This document shows, piece after piece, positions 51,857 to 59,659 of a stretch of 64,000 nt of DNA. The position numbers and the translations under genes are program-made. This DNA is from Streptomyces sp. NBC_01465 (lineage in GTDB: Bacteria > Actinomycetota > Actinomycetes > Streptomycetales > Streptomycetaceae). Within the stretch, counting starts at the first letter, position 1. Each line of letters begins with the position of its first letter. The notes below the pieces were generated by a model. It saw nothing but the letters and a program-made list of their open reading frames with translations, had not been told where the DNA came from and did not search any database. Location of the stretch: contig NZ_CP109467.1 in NCBI RefSeq assembly GCF_036227325.1, positions 3,844,001 through 3,908,000 on the forward strand, in the 5' to 3' direction.

Positions 51857-52194
51857 GGGTGGGCTCCGCAAAACACACGTGTAGCGGGGTGGACCGGGGT
51901 CTCCCCGGAATGGTGTCAGGGGTGGTGGGGACGCCTTCTCGGAGCCGTACCGCAGCCTGTGCGGTTGCTCAGGGCTGATGCTTCAGGTCCGAGGGCAACT
52001 TCTTCATTCAACAGCGAGGGAATCATGAAGTGCGTGGCGCTCACAGCGTTTTTACCCAACTTGACGGGGTTTCCATCCCCTCGGGGGCTTCACGGTTCAT
52101 ACGTTCAACAGCAGGGTCAACACGGACGCGCCCGGCGGGTGTTGACCCACCGGGCGCGTACCCCGGGATGCCCGGTGGAATCAGCTGCCCCGTG
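51857..52194. other. Intergenic region upstream of DUF2617
   Basis: 338 bp without a supported gene. It contains the DUF2617 promoter region (no clear boxes) and, near its right end, the terminator at 52126-52159 that ends the Cys/Gly-rich gene. A short open frame from the ATG at 52026, preceded by GAGGGA, runs through the terminator and is not convincing. Confidence 0.5.
52126..52159 (-). terminator. Terminator hairpin after the Cys/Gly-rich gene
   Basis: 15-bp arms (52126-52140 and 52145-52159) matching at 14 positions around a GTTG loop, 35 bp beyond the stop at 52195. Confidence 0.8.
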
Positions 52195-52491
52195 TCAGCT
52201 GGAACCACCGCATCCCCCGCCCCCGCCGCAGGACGAGCCGCCCCCGCAGGAGTGCCCGCCGCCGCCACAGGAGTGGTGACCTCCGGAGTGCCCGGAACTC
52301 CCCGAGTCCCCGGAGCCGCTGTCGCCGGCCCACCAGCTGGAGCCGCCCGCCGCAGCGGAGCCGGAGCTGCCGCGGTGCGAACGTCCCCCGCGCGCCGCGA
52401 CGCCTTTTGCCACCCGCCGCCGCGCCATGAAGTTGGCCAGCGCCACGACCACCATGAACACCACGAACAGCACGAAGATGAAAGCGAGCAT
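52195..52491 (-). CDS. Small membrane protein with Cys/Gly/Ser/His-rich tail
   Basis: A 98-aa protein. One N-terminal membrane helix (LAFIFVLFVVFMVVVALANF) precedes a basic stretch (MARRRVAKGVAARGG). The low-complexity tail has repeated CGGGG/CGGGS units and His pairs (GGHHSCGGGGHSCGGGSS). The spaced cysteines and histidines could bind a metal, or the tail could be structural, as in C-terminal CGGG tails of DUF2207/TIGR04222-type proteins. Function unknown. The ATG at 52491 follows a GGTGAGGG site; a start at 52518 is possible. Clear terminator downstream. Confidence 0.6.
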   Translation of the reverse strand: MLAFIFVLFVVFMVVVALANFMARRRVAKGVAARGGRSHRGSSGSAAAGGSSWWAGDSGSGDSGSSGHSGGHHSCGGGGHSCGGGSSCGGGGGCGGSS

Positions 52492-52619
52492 CGCCCTCAC
52501 CGTCCTTTCGTCCCGCATCCCCCGAAGCGGCTAGCGCTCCGTGCGCTCCTTGCGTGGAGTGGGGATGCCCCTGCCCTCTCGAACCCAAAGCAGAGTTGAG
52601 CAACTCCAGAGGTTCGGCG

Positions 52620-52625
52620 CAGGAT
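52620..52625 (+). promoter_or_regulatory. Putative -10 box (CAGGAT) of a leaderless transcript
   Basis: CAGGAT lies 7 nt before the ATG at 52633, which supports that start over the ATG at 52624. Confidence 0.4.
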
Positions 52626-52632
52626 GGCCGCC

Positions 52633-53817
52633 ATGACGCGCCCTCTGCTCAACCGCCGCCTCGCCGAATTCGGGACCACGATCTTCGCCGAGATGTCCGC
52701 ACTCGCCCTCTCCACCGGTTCGATCAACCTCGGGCAGGGCTTCCCGGACACGGACGGCCCCGAGGAGATCCGCGAGGCAGCCGTACGGGCGCTGCGCGAC
52801 GGCCGCGGCAACCAGTACCCGCCGGGCCCCGGCGTCCCCGAGCTCCGCACCGCGATCGCCGACCACCAGCAGAGCCGCTACGCCCTCTCCTACGACCCCG
52901 ACACCGAGGTCCTGGTCACCGCGGGCGCCACGGAGGCCATCGCCGCATCCCTCCTCGCGCTGGTGGAGCCGGGCGACGAGGTGATCGCCCTGGAGCCGTA
53001 CTACGACTCCTACGCGGCCTGCATCGCGATGGCGGGCGGCACCCGCGTCCCCGTCACGCTCCGCCCCCGCGACGGCGCCTACCACCTGGACCTGGACGAG
53101 CTCCGCGACGCGATCACCGACCGCACGCGCCTCATCCTCCTCAACACCCCCCACAACCCCACCGGCACCGTCCTCACCCGCGACGAGCTCGCCGCGATCG
53201 CCGCCCTCGCGGTCGAGCGCGACCTCCTCGTCATCACCGACGAGGTCTACGAACACCTCACCTTCGACGGCGCCGCACACATCCCCCTCGCCACCTTCCC
53301 CGGCATGCGCGAGCGCACGGTCACCATCTCCTCGGCCGGCAAGACGTACTCCTTCACCGGCTGGAAGGTCGGCTGGGCGACGGCGTCCCCCGCTCTGATC
53401 ACCGCGGTCCGCTCGGCGAAGCAGTTCCTCACCTACGTCTCGGCGGGCCCCTTCCAGTACGCGGTCGCCGAGGCCCTGCGCCTCCCCGCCGCCTACTACG
53501 ACGACCTCCGCGCCGACCTGAGCGCCAAGCGCGACCTGCTGAGCGACGGCCTCCAGGCGGCGGGCTTCGAGGTCTACCGCCCCTCCGGCACGTACTTCGT
53601 CACCACCGACATCCGCCCGCTCGGACCTGCGCTCTCCCAGAACGGCGACGGCTTCGCCTTCTGCCGCGCACTCCCCGACCGCATCGGCGTCGTCGCGATC
53701 CCCAACGCGGTCTTCTACGACCACCGCGAACAGGGCGCCCCCTTCGTACGGTTCGCGTTCTGCAAGCGGACCGAGGTCCTCCAGGACGCGGTGGACCGCC
53801 TCAAGGGACTTTCCTGA
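52633..53817 (+). CDS. Class I/II PLP aminotransferase
   Basis: A 394-aa fold-type I aminotransferase. Features are INLGQGFPDTDGPEEI, QYPPGPGVPELRTAIADHQ, VTAGATEAIAASLLAL (PLP phosphate loop), LLNTPHNPTGTVLTRDE, VITDEVYEHLTFDG and the lysine in SAGKTYSFTGWKVGWA. This pattern matches the kynurenine/methionine or N-succinyl-DAP aminotransferase subgroup; substrate cannot be fixed. The ATG at 52633 is 7 nt after a CAGGAT box. A hairpin (53888-53908) ends it before the PIG-V-like gene. Confidence 0.9.
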   Translation: MTRPLLNRRLAEFGTTIFAEMSALALSTGSINLGQGFPDTDGPEEIREAAVRALRDGRGNQYPPGPGVPELRTAIADHQQSRYALSYDPDTEVLVTAGATEAIAASLLALVEPGDEVIALEPYYDSYAACIAMAGGTRVPVTLRPRDGAYHLDLDELRDAITDRTRLILLNTPHNPTGTVLTRDELAAIAALAVERDLLVITDEVYEHLTFDGAAHIPLATFPGMRERTVTISSAGKTYSFTGWKVGWATASPALITAVRSAKQFLTYVSAGPFQYAVAEALRLPAAYYDDLRADLSAKRDLLSDGLQAAGFEVYRPSGTYFVTTDIRPLGPALSQNGDGFAFCRALPDRIGVVAIPNAVFYDHREQGAPFVRFAFCKRTEVLQDAVDRLKGLS

Positions 53818-53887
53818 CACGGCACTTACCTCCCGCCCCACCACCCGGTCGGCCCGCCCCGGGTCGCGCGCGGACCGCCGAGCACGG

Positions 53888-53908
53888 AGGGTCGGTCTGT
53901 CCGACCCT
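53888..53908 (+). terminator. Terminator hairpin after the class I aminotransferase
   Basis: Perfect 8-bp arms AGGGTCGG (53888-53895) and 53901-53908 with a 5-nt loop, 70 bp after the stop. Confidence 0.55.
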
Positions 53909-53936
53909 GTGCCCGCACGCCGCCCGGAGGTTCCCC

Positions 53937-55112
53937 GTGTCCGCCGACCTCAGCCAACAGGCCGCGGTGGCCCGGCCGGCCTCCGTCACCACGCGCCGCC
54001 GCCCCGCGCTGCTGCGCCGTGCGGCCCCCGCGCTCGGGCTGTTCGCGGCGGCGCGGCTGACCGGGCTCGTGCTGCTCGCCCTCTGGTCGTGGCACCTGGG
54101 GCACAGCCCGCTGACGATCATCGGCAACAGCTGGGACGCGAAGTGGTACACCTCCGTCGCCGCCCACGGGTACGGCGCGCGCACCTTCACGTACCCCAAC
54201 GGCGACGTCCAGAGCGACCTCGCCTTCTTCCCGCTCTACCCGGCGCTGATCCGGGCCGTGGCGACCGTCCTCCCGGTCACCGGCGGCGGCGCGGGACTCC
54301 TCGTCTCCTGGGCCGCGGCCGCGGCGGCCGCCTGCGGGATCTACGCGATCGGCGAGCGGCTCCACGGGCGCAGGACGGCGACCCTGCTCGTCCTGCTCTG
54401 GGGCCTGCTGCCGCACGCCGTCGTCCTGTCGATGGCGTACACCGAGCCGGTGCTCACCGCCCTCGCCGCCTGGTCGCTGTACGCGCTGCTCGCCCGCAAC
54501 TGGCTCTGGGCGGGCAGCCTGGCAGCGCTCGCCGGCCTGTCCCGGCCCAACGGGTACGCGGTCGCGGCGGCGGTCTGCGTGGCAGCCTTGATCGAGGTCG
54601 TACGCGGCCGGGCGACCGCCCGCGTCTGGGCGGCGGGCCTGCTCGCTCCGCTCGGCTGGGTGGGGTTCGTGCTGTGGGTCGGGGCGCGCAAGGGCGACGT
54701 ACTCGGCGGCTACTTCACCGTCCAGGACAAGTGGGGTTCGCGCTTCGACTTCGGCGTCGGCTGGCTGCGGCTCGCCCGCGACCTGCTGCTCCGCCCGGCC
54801 CCGGTGGTCCTCACGGTGAGCCTGCTGATCGTCGCCGCCGCGGTGCTCCTGTACGTACTCCTGATCCTGGAACGCCCGCCCCTGGCCCTGCTCGTCTACA
54901 CCGGCGCGCTGCTGCTGGTCGCGGTCGGCGGCACGGGCTTCTTCGAGTCGAAGCCGCGCTTCCTGCTGCCCGCCTTCCCGCTGCTGATCCCGCTCGCGCT
55001 CGCCATGACGAAAGCCCGGCCGAGGACCGCGATCGTGGTGATCACGGCGCTCGCCGGGCTGTCGTTCGGCTACGGCGCCTACCTGCTGACCAGCGCGCAC
55101 ATGCCGTTGTAG
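53937..55112 (+). CDS. Polytopic membrane protein, PIG-V-like mannosyltransferase family
   Basis: A 391-aa protein with about ten helices and the GT-C layout of PIG-V-like proteins. The first extracytoplasmic loop contains NSWDAKWYTSVAAHGYG, with the acidic motif and a Trp/Tyr cluster that often binds lipid-linked sugar, then DLAFFPLYPALIRAV. Later LLWGLLPHAVVLSMAYTEPVL and LSRPNGYAVAA follow, as in PIG-V homologues. Probable glycosyltransferase acting outside the membrane with a polyprenyl-sugar donor. GTG at 53937 follows GGAGG by 6 nt. Ends 3 bp from the convergent YbjN gene. Confidence 0.75.
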   Translation: MSADLSQQAAVARPASVTTRRRPALLRRAAPALGLFAAARLTGLVLLALWSWHLGHSPLTIIGNSWDAKWYTSVAAHGYGARTFTYPNGDVQSDLAFFPLYPALIRAVATVLPVTGGGAGLLVSWAAAAAAACGIYAIGERLHGRRTATLLVLLWGLLPHAVVLSMAYTEPVLTALAAWSLYALLARNWLWAGSLAALAGLSRPNGYAVAAAVCVAALIEVVRGRATARVWAAGLLAPLGWVGFVLWVGARKGDVLGGYFTVQDKWGSRFDFGVGWLRLARDLLLRPAPVVLTVSLLIVAAAVLLYVLLILERPPLALLVYTGALLLVAVGGTGFFESKPRFLLPAFPLLIPLALAMTKARPRTAIVVITALAGLSFGYGAYLLTSAHMPL

Positions 55113-55115
55113 GTA

Positions 55116-55667
55116 CTAGGCGTCGTCGCCGTCGGCCTGCTCGGTGCCGGTGCCCGGCTCGTCGGTGCCGGACTCCAGGTCCTGCTCCAGGCCGAGCTGC
55201 TCGACGAGCCACTTGTCGAACTCGATCGAGGCGCGCACCCAGCTCACCGTCGACGACACGAAGTGCTCGAGGCTGACGCCGGTGCCGATCAGCATCTGCG
55301 CCTCACCGATGAGACGGACGGAGCCGTCGTCGTGGGTGTGCGTGTACGCCTTCGGCCACAGGGTGCGGCGGTTCCAGTCGTCGATCAGCTCGAGAAGCTG
55401 GAGCTTCTCCTCGATCTTGTGCTCACGGTCGTAGAACGTCCGGACCGAGAAGACCTGCTGGTCGTCCTCGCCGCGGAACATGAAGTACGTGCGGAATTCC
55501 TCCCACGGCGCGGCGAGGTCACCCTCGTCGTCGAGAACGTACTTCAGCTCCATCTGCTCGAGGAGCTGCTTGACCAGGTCCTGGTCGGGAACGACGGGGC
55601 CCGCCGGTCCGGCCTGCGGCTCGGGCTGGCCCCCGAAGTTCGGAATGGAGGACGGGTCGATGCTCAT
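55116..55667 (-). CDS. YbjN-domain protein
   Basis: A 183-aa protein with the YbjN/type III-chaperone-like fold. It contains LVKQLLEQMELKYVLDDEGDL, EEFRTYFMFRGEDDQQVFSV and GEAQMLIGTGVSLEHFVSSTV, then an acidic Asp/Glu/Gly tail. Such proteins act as small chaperones or regulators of uncertain role in actinobacteria. An N-terminal Pro/Gly-rich tail precedes the fold. It is 90 bp downstream of clpB, beyond a strong terminator, so it is transcribed separately. Confidence 0.85.
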   Translation of the reverse strand: MSIDPSSIPNFGGQPEPQAGPAGPVVPDQDLVKQLLEQMELKYVLDDEGDLAAPWEEFRTYFMFRGEDDQQVFSVRTFYDREHKIEEKLQLLELIDDWNRRTLWPKAYTHTHDDGSVRLIGEAQMLIGTGVSLEHFVSSTVSWVRASIEFDKWLVEQLGLEQDLESGTDEPGTGTEQADGDDA

Positions 55668-55712
55668 GTCTTGGATTGCCCTTCGTACGAGTCCCGCCAG
55701 TCTCCCCCATGC

Positions 55713-55739
55713 CGGGCGGGGGCTGGCAACCCCCGCCCG
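55713..55739 (-). terminator. Terminator hairpin after clpB
   Basis: 10-bp perfect arms (55713-55722 and 55730-55739, core GGGCGGGGG) with a 7-nt loop, 19 bp downstream of the clpB stop. Confidence 0.75.
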
Positions 55740-55757
55740 CCACTATCAGCTGCGGGC

Positions 55758-58388
55758 TTATTCCTTTGCCTGTTCCTTTGCCTGTTCCGCTGCCTGTACC
55801 CCTGCTTCCGCCCGCCCCACGATGAGCCCGTCCTCGAACCGGTCCACGCGCACCGTGTCCCCGTCCGTGACCTCGCCCGCCAGGATCTCCTTGGCGAGCC
55901 GGTCGCCGATCGCCGTCTGGATGAGGCGGCGCAGCGGGCGCGCGCCATACGCCGGGTCGTTGCCCTCGTCCGCCAGCCAGGCCAGCGCCTCGGGCGTGAT
56001 GTCGAGCGTGAGCCTGCGCTCGGCCAGCCGCTTCGCGAGCCGCCCGATCTGGAGCTCGGCGATGTGCGCCAGCTCGTCCCGCGACAGGGCCGAGAAGACG
56101 ACCAGGTCATCGAGCCGGTTGAGGAACTCCGGCTTGAAGGACGCCCGTACGACGTCCAGGACCTGCTGCTTCTTCTCCTCCGGCTTGGTCAGCGGATCGA
56201 CCAGGTACTGGCTGCCGAGGTTCGACGTGAGGATCAGGATGGTGTTGCGGAAGTCCACCGTCCGCCCCTGCCCGTCCGTCAGCCGCCCGTCGTCGAGCAC
56301 CTGCAGCAGGACGTCGAAGACCTCGGGGTGGGCCTTCTCGACCTCGTCCAGGAGCACCACGCTGTACGGTCGCCGGCGCACGGCCTCCGTGAGCTGGCCG
56401 CCCTCCTCGTAGCCGACGTACCCGGGCGGGGCGCCGACGAGGCGAGCCACCGAGTGCTTCTCGCCGTACTCGCTCATGTCGATGCGGATCATGGCCCGCT
56501 CGTCGTCGAAGAGGAAGTCCGCCAGGGCCTTCGCCAGCTCGGTCTTGCCGACACCGGTCGGGCCGAGGAAGAGGAACGAGCCCGTCGGCCGGTCGGGGTC
56601 GGCGATTCCGGCGCGCGTACGCCGGACCGCGTCCGAGACCGCCTGGACGGCCTCGCTCTGCCCGATGAGCCGCTTGCCGAGCTCCTCCTCCATGCGCAGG
56701 AGCTTCTGCGTCTCGCCTTCCAGCAGCCGCCCGGCCGGAATCCCGGTCCAGGAGCCGACCACGTCCGCGATGTCGTCGGGGCCGACCTCTTCCTTGACCA
56801 TGGTGTCGGTCCGCGCCTCGGCCTCCGCCTCGGCGGCCTCCTCCAGCTCGCGCTCCAGGCCGGGGATCTCCCCGTACAGCAGCTGGGAAGCGGTGTCGAA
56901 GTCGCCGTCGCGCTGGGCGCGCTCGGCCTGGCCGCGCAGGTCGTCGAGCTGTTCCTTCAGCTCACCGACGCGGTTGAGGCCCTGCTTCTCCTTCTCCCAG
57001 CGTGCGGTGAGGCCGCGCAGCTCCTCCTCCTTGTCGGCGAGGTCGCGGCGCAGCTTTTCGAGGCGCTGCTTGGAGGCGGGGTCGGACTCGTTCTTGAGGG
57101 CCAGCTCCTCCATGCGCAGCCGGTCGACGGAGCGCTGCAGCTCGTCGATCTCCAGCGGCGAGGAGTCGATCTCCATACGGAGCCGGGACGCGGCCTCGTC
57201 GACGAGGTCGATGGCCTTGTCGGGGAGGAAGCGGGAGGTGATGTACCGGTCGGAGAGGGTCGCCGCGGCCACCAGCGCGGAGTCCGCGATCACCACCTTG
57301 TGGTGCGCCTCGTAGCGGCCCTTGAGCCCGCGCAGGATCGCGATGGTGTCCTCGACGGTGGGCTCGGCGACCAGCACCTGCTGGAAGCGCCGCTCCAGCG
57401 CCGGGTCCTTCTCGATGCGCTCGCGGTACTCGTCGAGGGTCGTCGCCCCGACCATGCGCAGCTCGCCGCGGGCCAGCATCGGCTTGAGCATGTTGCCCGC
57501 GTCCATGGCGGAGTCGCCGCCGGCGCCGGCGCCCACGACGGTGTGCAGCTCGTCGATGAAGGTGATGATTTGCCCGTCGCTCTCCTTGATCTCGGAGAGG
57601 ACGGTCTTCAGCCGCTCCTCGAACTCGCCGCGGTACTTGGCGCCCGCGACCATCGCGCCCAGGTCGAGCGAGACGAGCTTCTTGTTCTTGAGCGACTCGG
57701 GAACGTCGCCCTTCACGATGCGCTGGGCAAGACCCTCGACGACGGCCGTCTTGCCGACGCCGGGCTCGCCGATGAGGACCGGGTTGTTCTTCGTACGCCG
57801 GGACAGCACCTGCACGACGCGGCGGATCTCCGCGTCCCGCCCGATGACCGGGTCGAGCTTGCCGTCACGGGCCGCGGCCGTGAAGTCCGTACCGAACTTC
57901 TCCAGGGCCTTGTACTGGCCCTCGGGGTCGGGAGTGGTCACCCGGCGCCCTCCCCTGCTGGTCTCGAATGCTTCAAGGAGCTTCTTGGCACTGGCGCCCT
58001 GCCCGGACAGTACGTCGCCGGCCGGACCGCCCTTGGCGGCGATGCCGATGAGCAGGTGCTCGGTGGAGAGGTAGTCGTCGCCGAGCTCCTTGGCGCGCTG
58101 GGCGGCGTCCGCGATGACGGCGAGCAGGTCGCGGTTGGGCTGCGGCGGCGAGACGGTGGAGCCCGCCACGGAGGGCAGCGCGGCGAGGATCCGCTCGGCT
58201 CCTGCCCGTACGACAGCCTGGTCCGCGTCGACGGCGGCCAGCAGGTCGGTGATGTTCGCGTTGTCCTCGCCCGCGAGGAGGGCGAGCAGCAGATGTGCGG
58301 GCGTCAGGTCGGGGTGCCCGCCGGACACGGCCCGGCTGGTGGCCGCGTTGATCGCATCCCGGCTCTTGTTGGTCAGCTCGGCGTCCAC
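55758..58388 (-). CDS. clpB: ATP-dependent chaperone ClpB
   Basis: An 876-aa Hsp100 disaggregase. It has an N-terminal Clp-N repeat domain, first AAA+ module with [14 protein letters not shown] and IIFTIDELHT-like [16 protein letters not shown], the long coiled-coil middle domain (residues about 400-530) and a second AAA+ module with [16 protein letters not shown] and [15 protein letters not shown]. It works with DnaK to rescue aggregated proteins. The C-terminus ends in [12 protein letters not shown], encoded by two 12-bp tandem repeats (55761-55784). The promoter region carries a HAIR box for HspR. Start is GTG after GGAGGAGAG. Confidence 0.97.
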   Translation of the reverse strand: MDAELTNKSRDAINAATSRAVSGGHPDLTPAHLLLALLAGEDNANITDLLAAVDADQAVVRAGAERILAALPSVAGSTVSPPQPNRDLLAVIADAAQRAKELGDDYLSTEHLLIGIAAKGGPAGDVLSGQGASAKKLLEAFETSRGGRRVTTPDPEGQYKALEKFGTDFTAAARDGKLDPVIGRDAEIRRVVQVLSRRTKNNPVLIGEPGVGKTAVVEGLAQRIVKGDVPESLKNKKLVSLDLGAMVAGAKYRGEFEERLKTVLSEIKESDGQIITFIDELHTVVGAGAGGDSAMDAGNMLKPMLARGELRMVGATTLDEYRERIEKDPALERRFQQVLVAEPTVEDTIAILRGLKGRYEAHHKVVIADSALVAAATLSDRYITSRFLPDKAIDLVDEAASRLRMEIDSSPLEIDELQRSVDRLRMEELALKNESDPASKQRLEKLRRDLADKEEELRGLTARWEKEKQGLNRVGELKEQLDDLRGQAERAQRDGDFDTASQLLYGEIPGLERELEEAAEAEAEARTDTMVKEEVGPDDIADVVGSWTGIPAGRLLEGETQKLLRMEEELGKRLIGQSEAVQAVSDAVRRTRAGIADPDRPTGSFLFLGPTGVGKTELAKALADFLFDDERAMIRIDMSEYGEKHSVARLVGAPPGYVGYEEGGQLTEAVRRRPYSVVLLDEVEKAHPEVFDVLLQVLDDGRLTDGQGRTVDFRNTILILTSNLGSQYLVDPLTKPEEKKQQVLDVVRASFKPEFLNRLDDLVVFSALSRDELAHIAELQIGRLAKRLAERRLTLDITPEALAWLADEGNDPAYGARPLRRLIQTAIGDRLAKEILAGEVTDGDTVRVDRFEDGLIVGRAEAGVQAAEQAKEQAKE

Positions 58389-58451
58389 GTGTGCTCTCTC
58401 CTCCTGGTCCCTGGAATCCCTGCCATGTATGACTCAGTCAACCTGTACAAA

Positions 58452-58472
58452 GTTGAGTCTATTCCACTCAAG
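58452..58472. promoter_or_regulatory. HspR-binding HAIR box, shared by clpB and the F420 enzyme gene
   Basis: GTTGAGT-N7-ACTCAAG (58452-58458 and 58466-58472) fits the HAIR consensus CTTGAGT-N7-ACTCAAG at 13 of 14 positions. HspR represses clpB in Streptomyces. A further GACTCA at 58431-58436 may be a third half-site. The box is 64-84 bp upstream of clpB and 23 bp upstream of the divergent start at 58495. Confidence 0.8.
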
Positions 58473-58482
58473 GTCGGATCGA

Positions 58483-58488
58483 TACATT
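58483..58488 (+). promoter_or_regulatory. Putative -10 box (TACATT) of the F420 enzyme gene
   Basis: TACATT lies 6 nt before the ATG at 58495. The HAIR box lies over its -35 region. Confidence 0.4.
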
Positions 58489-58494
58489 CGCCCC

Positions 58495-58878
58495 ATGACC
58501 AGCACGACGACCAGCACCACGAGCAGCTTCTGGCGCGAGAACCACCTCTGCACCCTGACGACGCTCCGACCCGACGGCACCCCGCACGTGGTGCCGGTGG
58601 GCGTGACGTACGAACCGGAGGAGGGCGTGGCCAGGATCATCACCAACAAGGGGTCGCGCAAGGTCTCCCACGTACGCGCCGATGCGCGGGCCGCCGTCTG
58701 CCAGGTGGACCGCAGGCGCTGGGCAACGCTGGAGGGGCGGGCCGTCGTACGGACGGAGCCGGACGCCGTCGCCGACGCGGTGGCCCGCTACGCGGTGCGG
58801 TACGGGCGCACCCCGGCACCCAACCCGGACCGGGTCCTGATCGAGATCACGGTGGACCGGACCCTGGGGAACTCCTGA
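58495..58878 (+). CDS. PPOX-class F420-dependent oxidoreductase
   Basis: A 127-aa split-barrel flavin/F420 enzyme. Features are FWRENHLCTLTTLRPDGTPHVVPVG split over two strands, RIITNKGSRKVSHVRADARAAVC and RWATLEGRAVVRTEPDAVADAV. The TTLRPDGTPH and GSRKVSHVR positions fit the F420-binding PPOX group (reducing quinones or other small molecules). The ATG is 6 nt after a TACATT box, so it appears leaderless. It is divergent from clpB across the HAIR box, so heat-shock control by HspR is possible. A 9-bp tandem repeat and a strong terminator follow. Confidence 0.85.
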   Translation: MTSTTTSTTSSFWRENHLCTLTTLRPDGTPHVVPVGVTYEPEEGVARIITNKGSRKVSHVRADARAAVCQVDRRRWATLEGRAVVRTEPDAVADAVARYAVRYGRTPAPNPDRVLIEITVDRTLGNS

Positions 58879-58907
58879 ACCTGCTGAACCTGCTGAACTT
58901 GCTGAAC
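58875..58907. repeat. 9-bp tandem repeat (CTGAACCTG) over the stop codon of the F420 enzyme
   Basis: About 3.7 copies starting at 58875, 58884, 58893 and 58902, the third with one change (CTGAACTTG). Each copy contains TGAAC; the first one supplies the stop codon TGA (58876-58878). Confidence 0.7.
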
Positions 58908-58911
58908 GCAG

Positions 58912-58954
58912 CACAGCGGCGCCACCGTGTTCAGGTCACGGTGGCGCCGCTGTG
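58912..58954 (+). terminator. Terminator hairpin after the F420 enzyme
   Basis: Perfect 18-bp arms (58912-58929 and 58937-58954) with a 7-nt loop, 34 bp after the stop. It also faces the end of the Rieske-like gene at 58998. Confidence 0.85.
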
Positions 58955-58997
58955 TGGGGGAAGCGCCTGAGCGATTTAAAACGACGGGGGAATCGCT

Positions 58998-59321
58998 TCA
59001 GGCACTGCGGGGGGTGGCTTGTTCGGTGGTGTCCTGCTCGATCAACTGGTGATCGCGCCGGTCGAGATTGACGAAGACCATCCCGTACCGGATGGCACAC
59101 CGCACGGGCTGCGGTGCCCCTCGCGGCTTGCGGAGACATCGGTAGGCCCGGACGTCGTCGTCCTCTTCGCGTACGACCACGATCGGCTCGCCGAACAGGG
59201 TGACCATGAGGGAGTCACCCCGGTGGGGAATGGCGGACCCAAGATCGATGAAGTGCCAGCCTGAGCGGTAGGCGGTCGCCATTTCCCGACGGAAGGTTCT
59301 GTCGTCGGGTGGAGTCGTCAT
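58998..59321 (-). CDS. Degenerate Rieske-like protein with both His ligands replaced by Arg
   Basis: A 107-aa protein. Residues 22-51 read as the first strands of a Rieske 2Fe-2S domain (WHFIDLGSAIPHRGDSLMVT, then LFGEPIVVV). The cluster-binding boxes, normally C-x-H and C-x-x-H, read C62-L-R64 and C75-A-I-R78, so both histidines appear to be Arg. The gap between the boxes is also short (10 residues against about 15-17). It is therefore unlikely to hold a normal Rieske cluster; an altered Cys-only or structural role is possible. The ATG is 1 nt after the stop of the secreted-peptide gene, so the two are coupled. Confidence 0.55.
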   Translation of the reverse strand: MTTPPDDRTFRREMATAYRSGWHFIDLGSAIPHRGDSLMVTLFGEPIVVVREEDDDVRAYRCLRKPRGAPQPVRCAIRYGMVFVNLDRRDHQLIEQDTTEQATPRSA

Positions 59322-59322
59322 G

Positions 59323-59538
59323 TCAGTTCCCGGACCCGTTGCCCGAGGGGGGCACAGGCCAAGAAGTGTCATCGGCACCATTGATGTTCGCGCCGATCGA
59401 CGGCCACGACGTGTCCGCCCGGACGTCACCCTTTGCGTTGGAGAGCCCGCCCAGGGCCCCGAAGGCGAGTGCGGCTGCGAAAGCGGCGACAGGCGCCAGG
59501 CGAAGCAGTTTCTTACCCATAGTCGACTTCGTCCTCAC
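59323..59538 (-). CDS. Small secreted peptide with two DTSWP repeats
   Basis: A 71-aa precursor. A basic N-terminus (MRTKSTMGKKLLRL), a hydrophobic core (APVAAFAAALAFGALGGL) and a likely signal cleavage after SNA (residue 35) leave a mature part of about 36 residues. This contains two copies of a DTSWP motif, at 42-46 and 57-61 in A-D-T-S-W-P and D-D-T-S-W-P contexts, and a Gly/Ser/Asn tail. There are no cysteines. I know no family for it. The GTG at 59538 follows AAGGGGA by 7 nt. Coupled to the Rieske-like gene and divergent from a LuxR-type regulator. Confidence 0.65.
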   Translation of the reverse strand: MRTKSTMGKKLLRLAPVAAFAAALAFGALGGLSNAKGDVRADTSWPSIGANINGADDTSWPVPPSGNGSGN

Positions 59539-59659
59539 TTGAAGGTCCCCTTCCCCCGCTCACTGCGTAAGACGATGGCTCATTCAGGCACGTCATGGCC
59601 ACACAATCGATGCATCATGTTCCTGCACGGGCAGGACCCTGGGGGGTGGAGATATCACA

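Noticed and set aside
52026..52279. Small plus-strand open frame with a GAGGGA site before its ATG
   Set aside because: It runs through the 52126-52159 terminator and antisense to the Cys/Gly-rich gene; the Pro-rich end is the complement of Gly codons.
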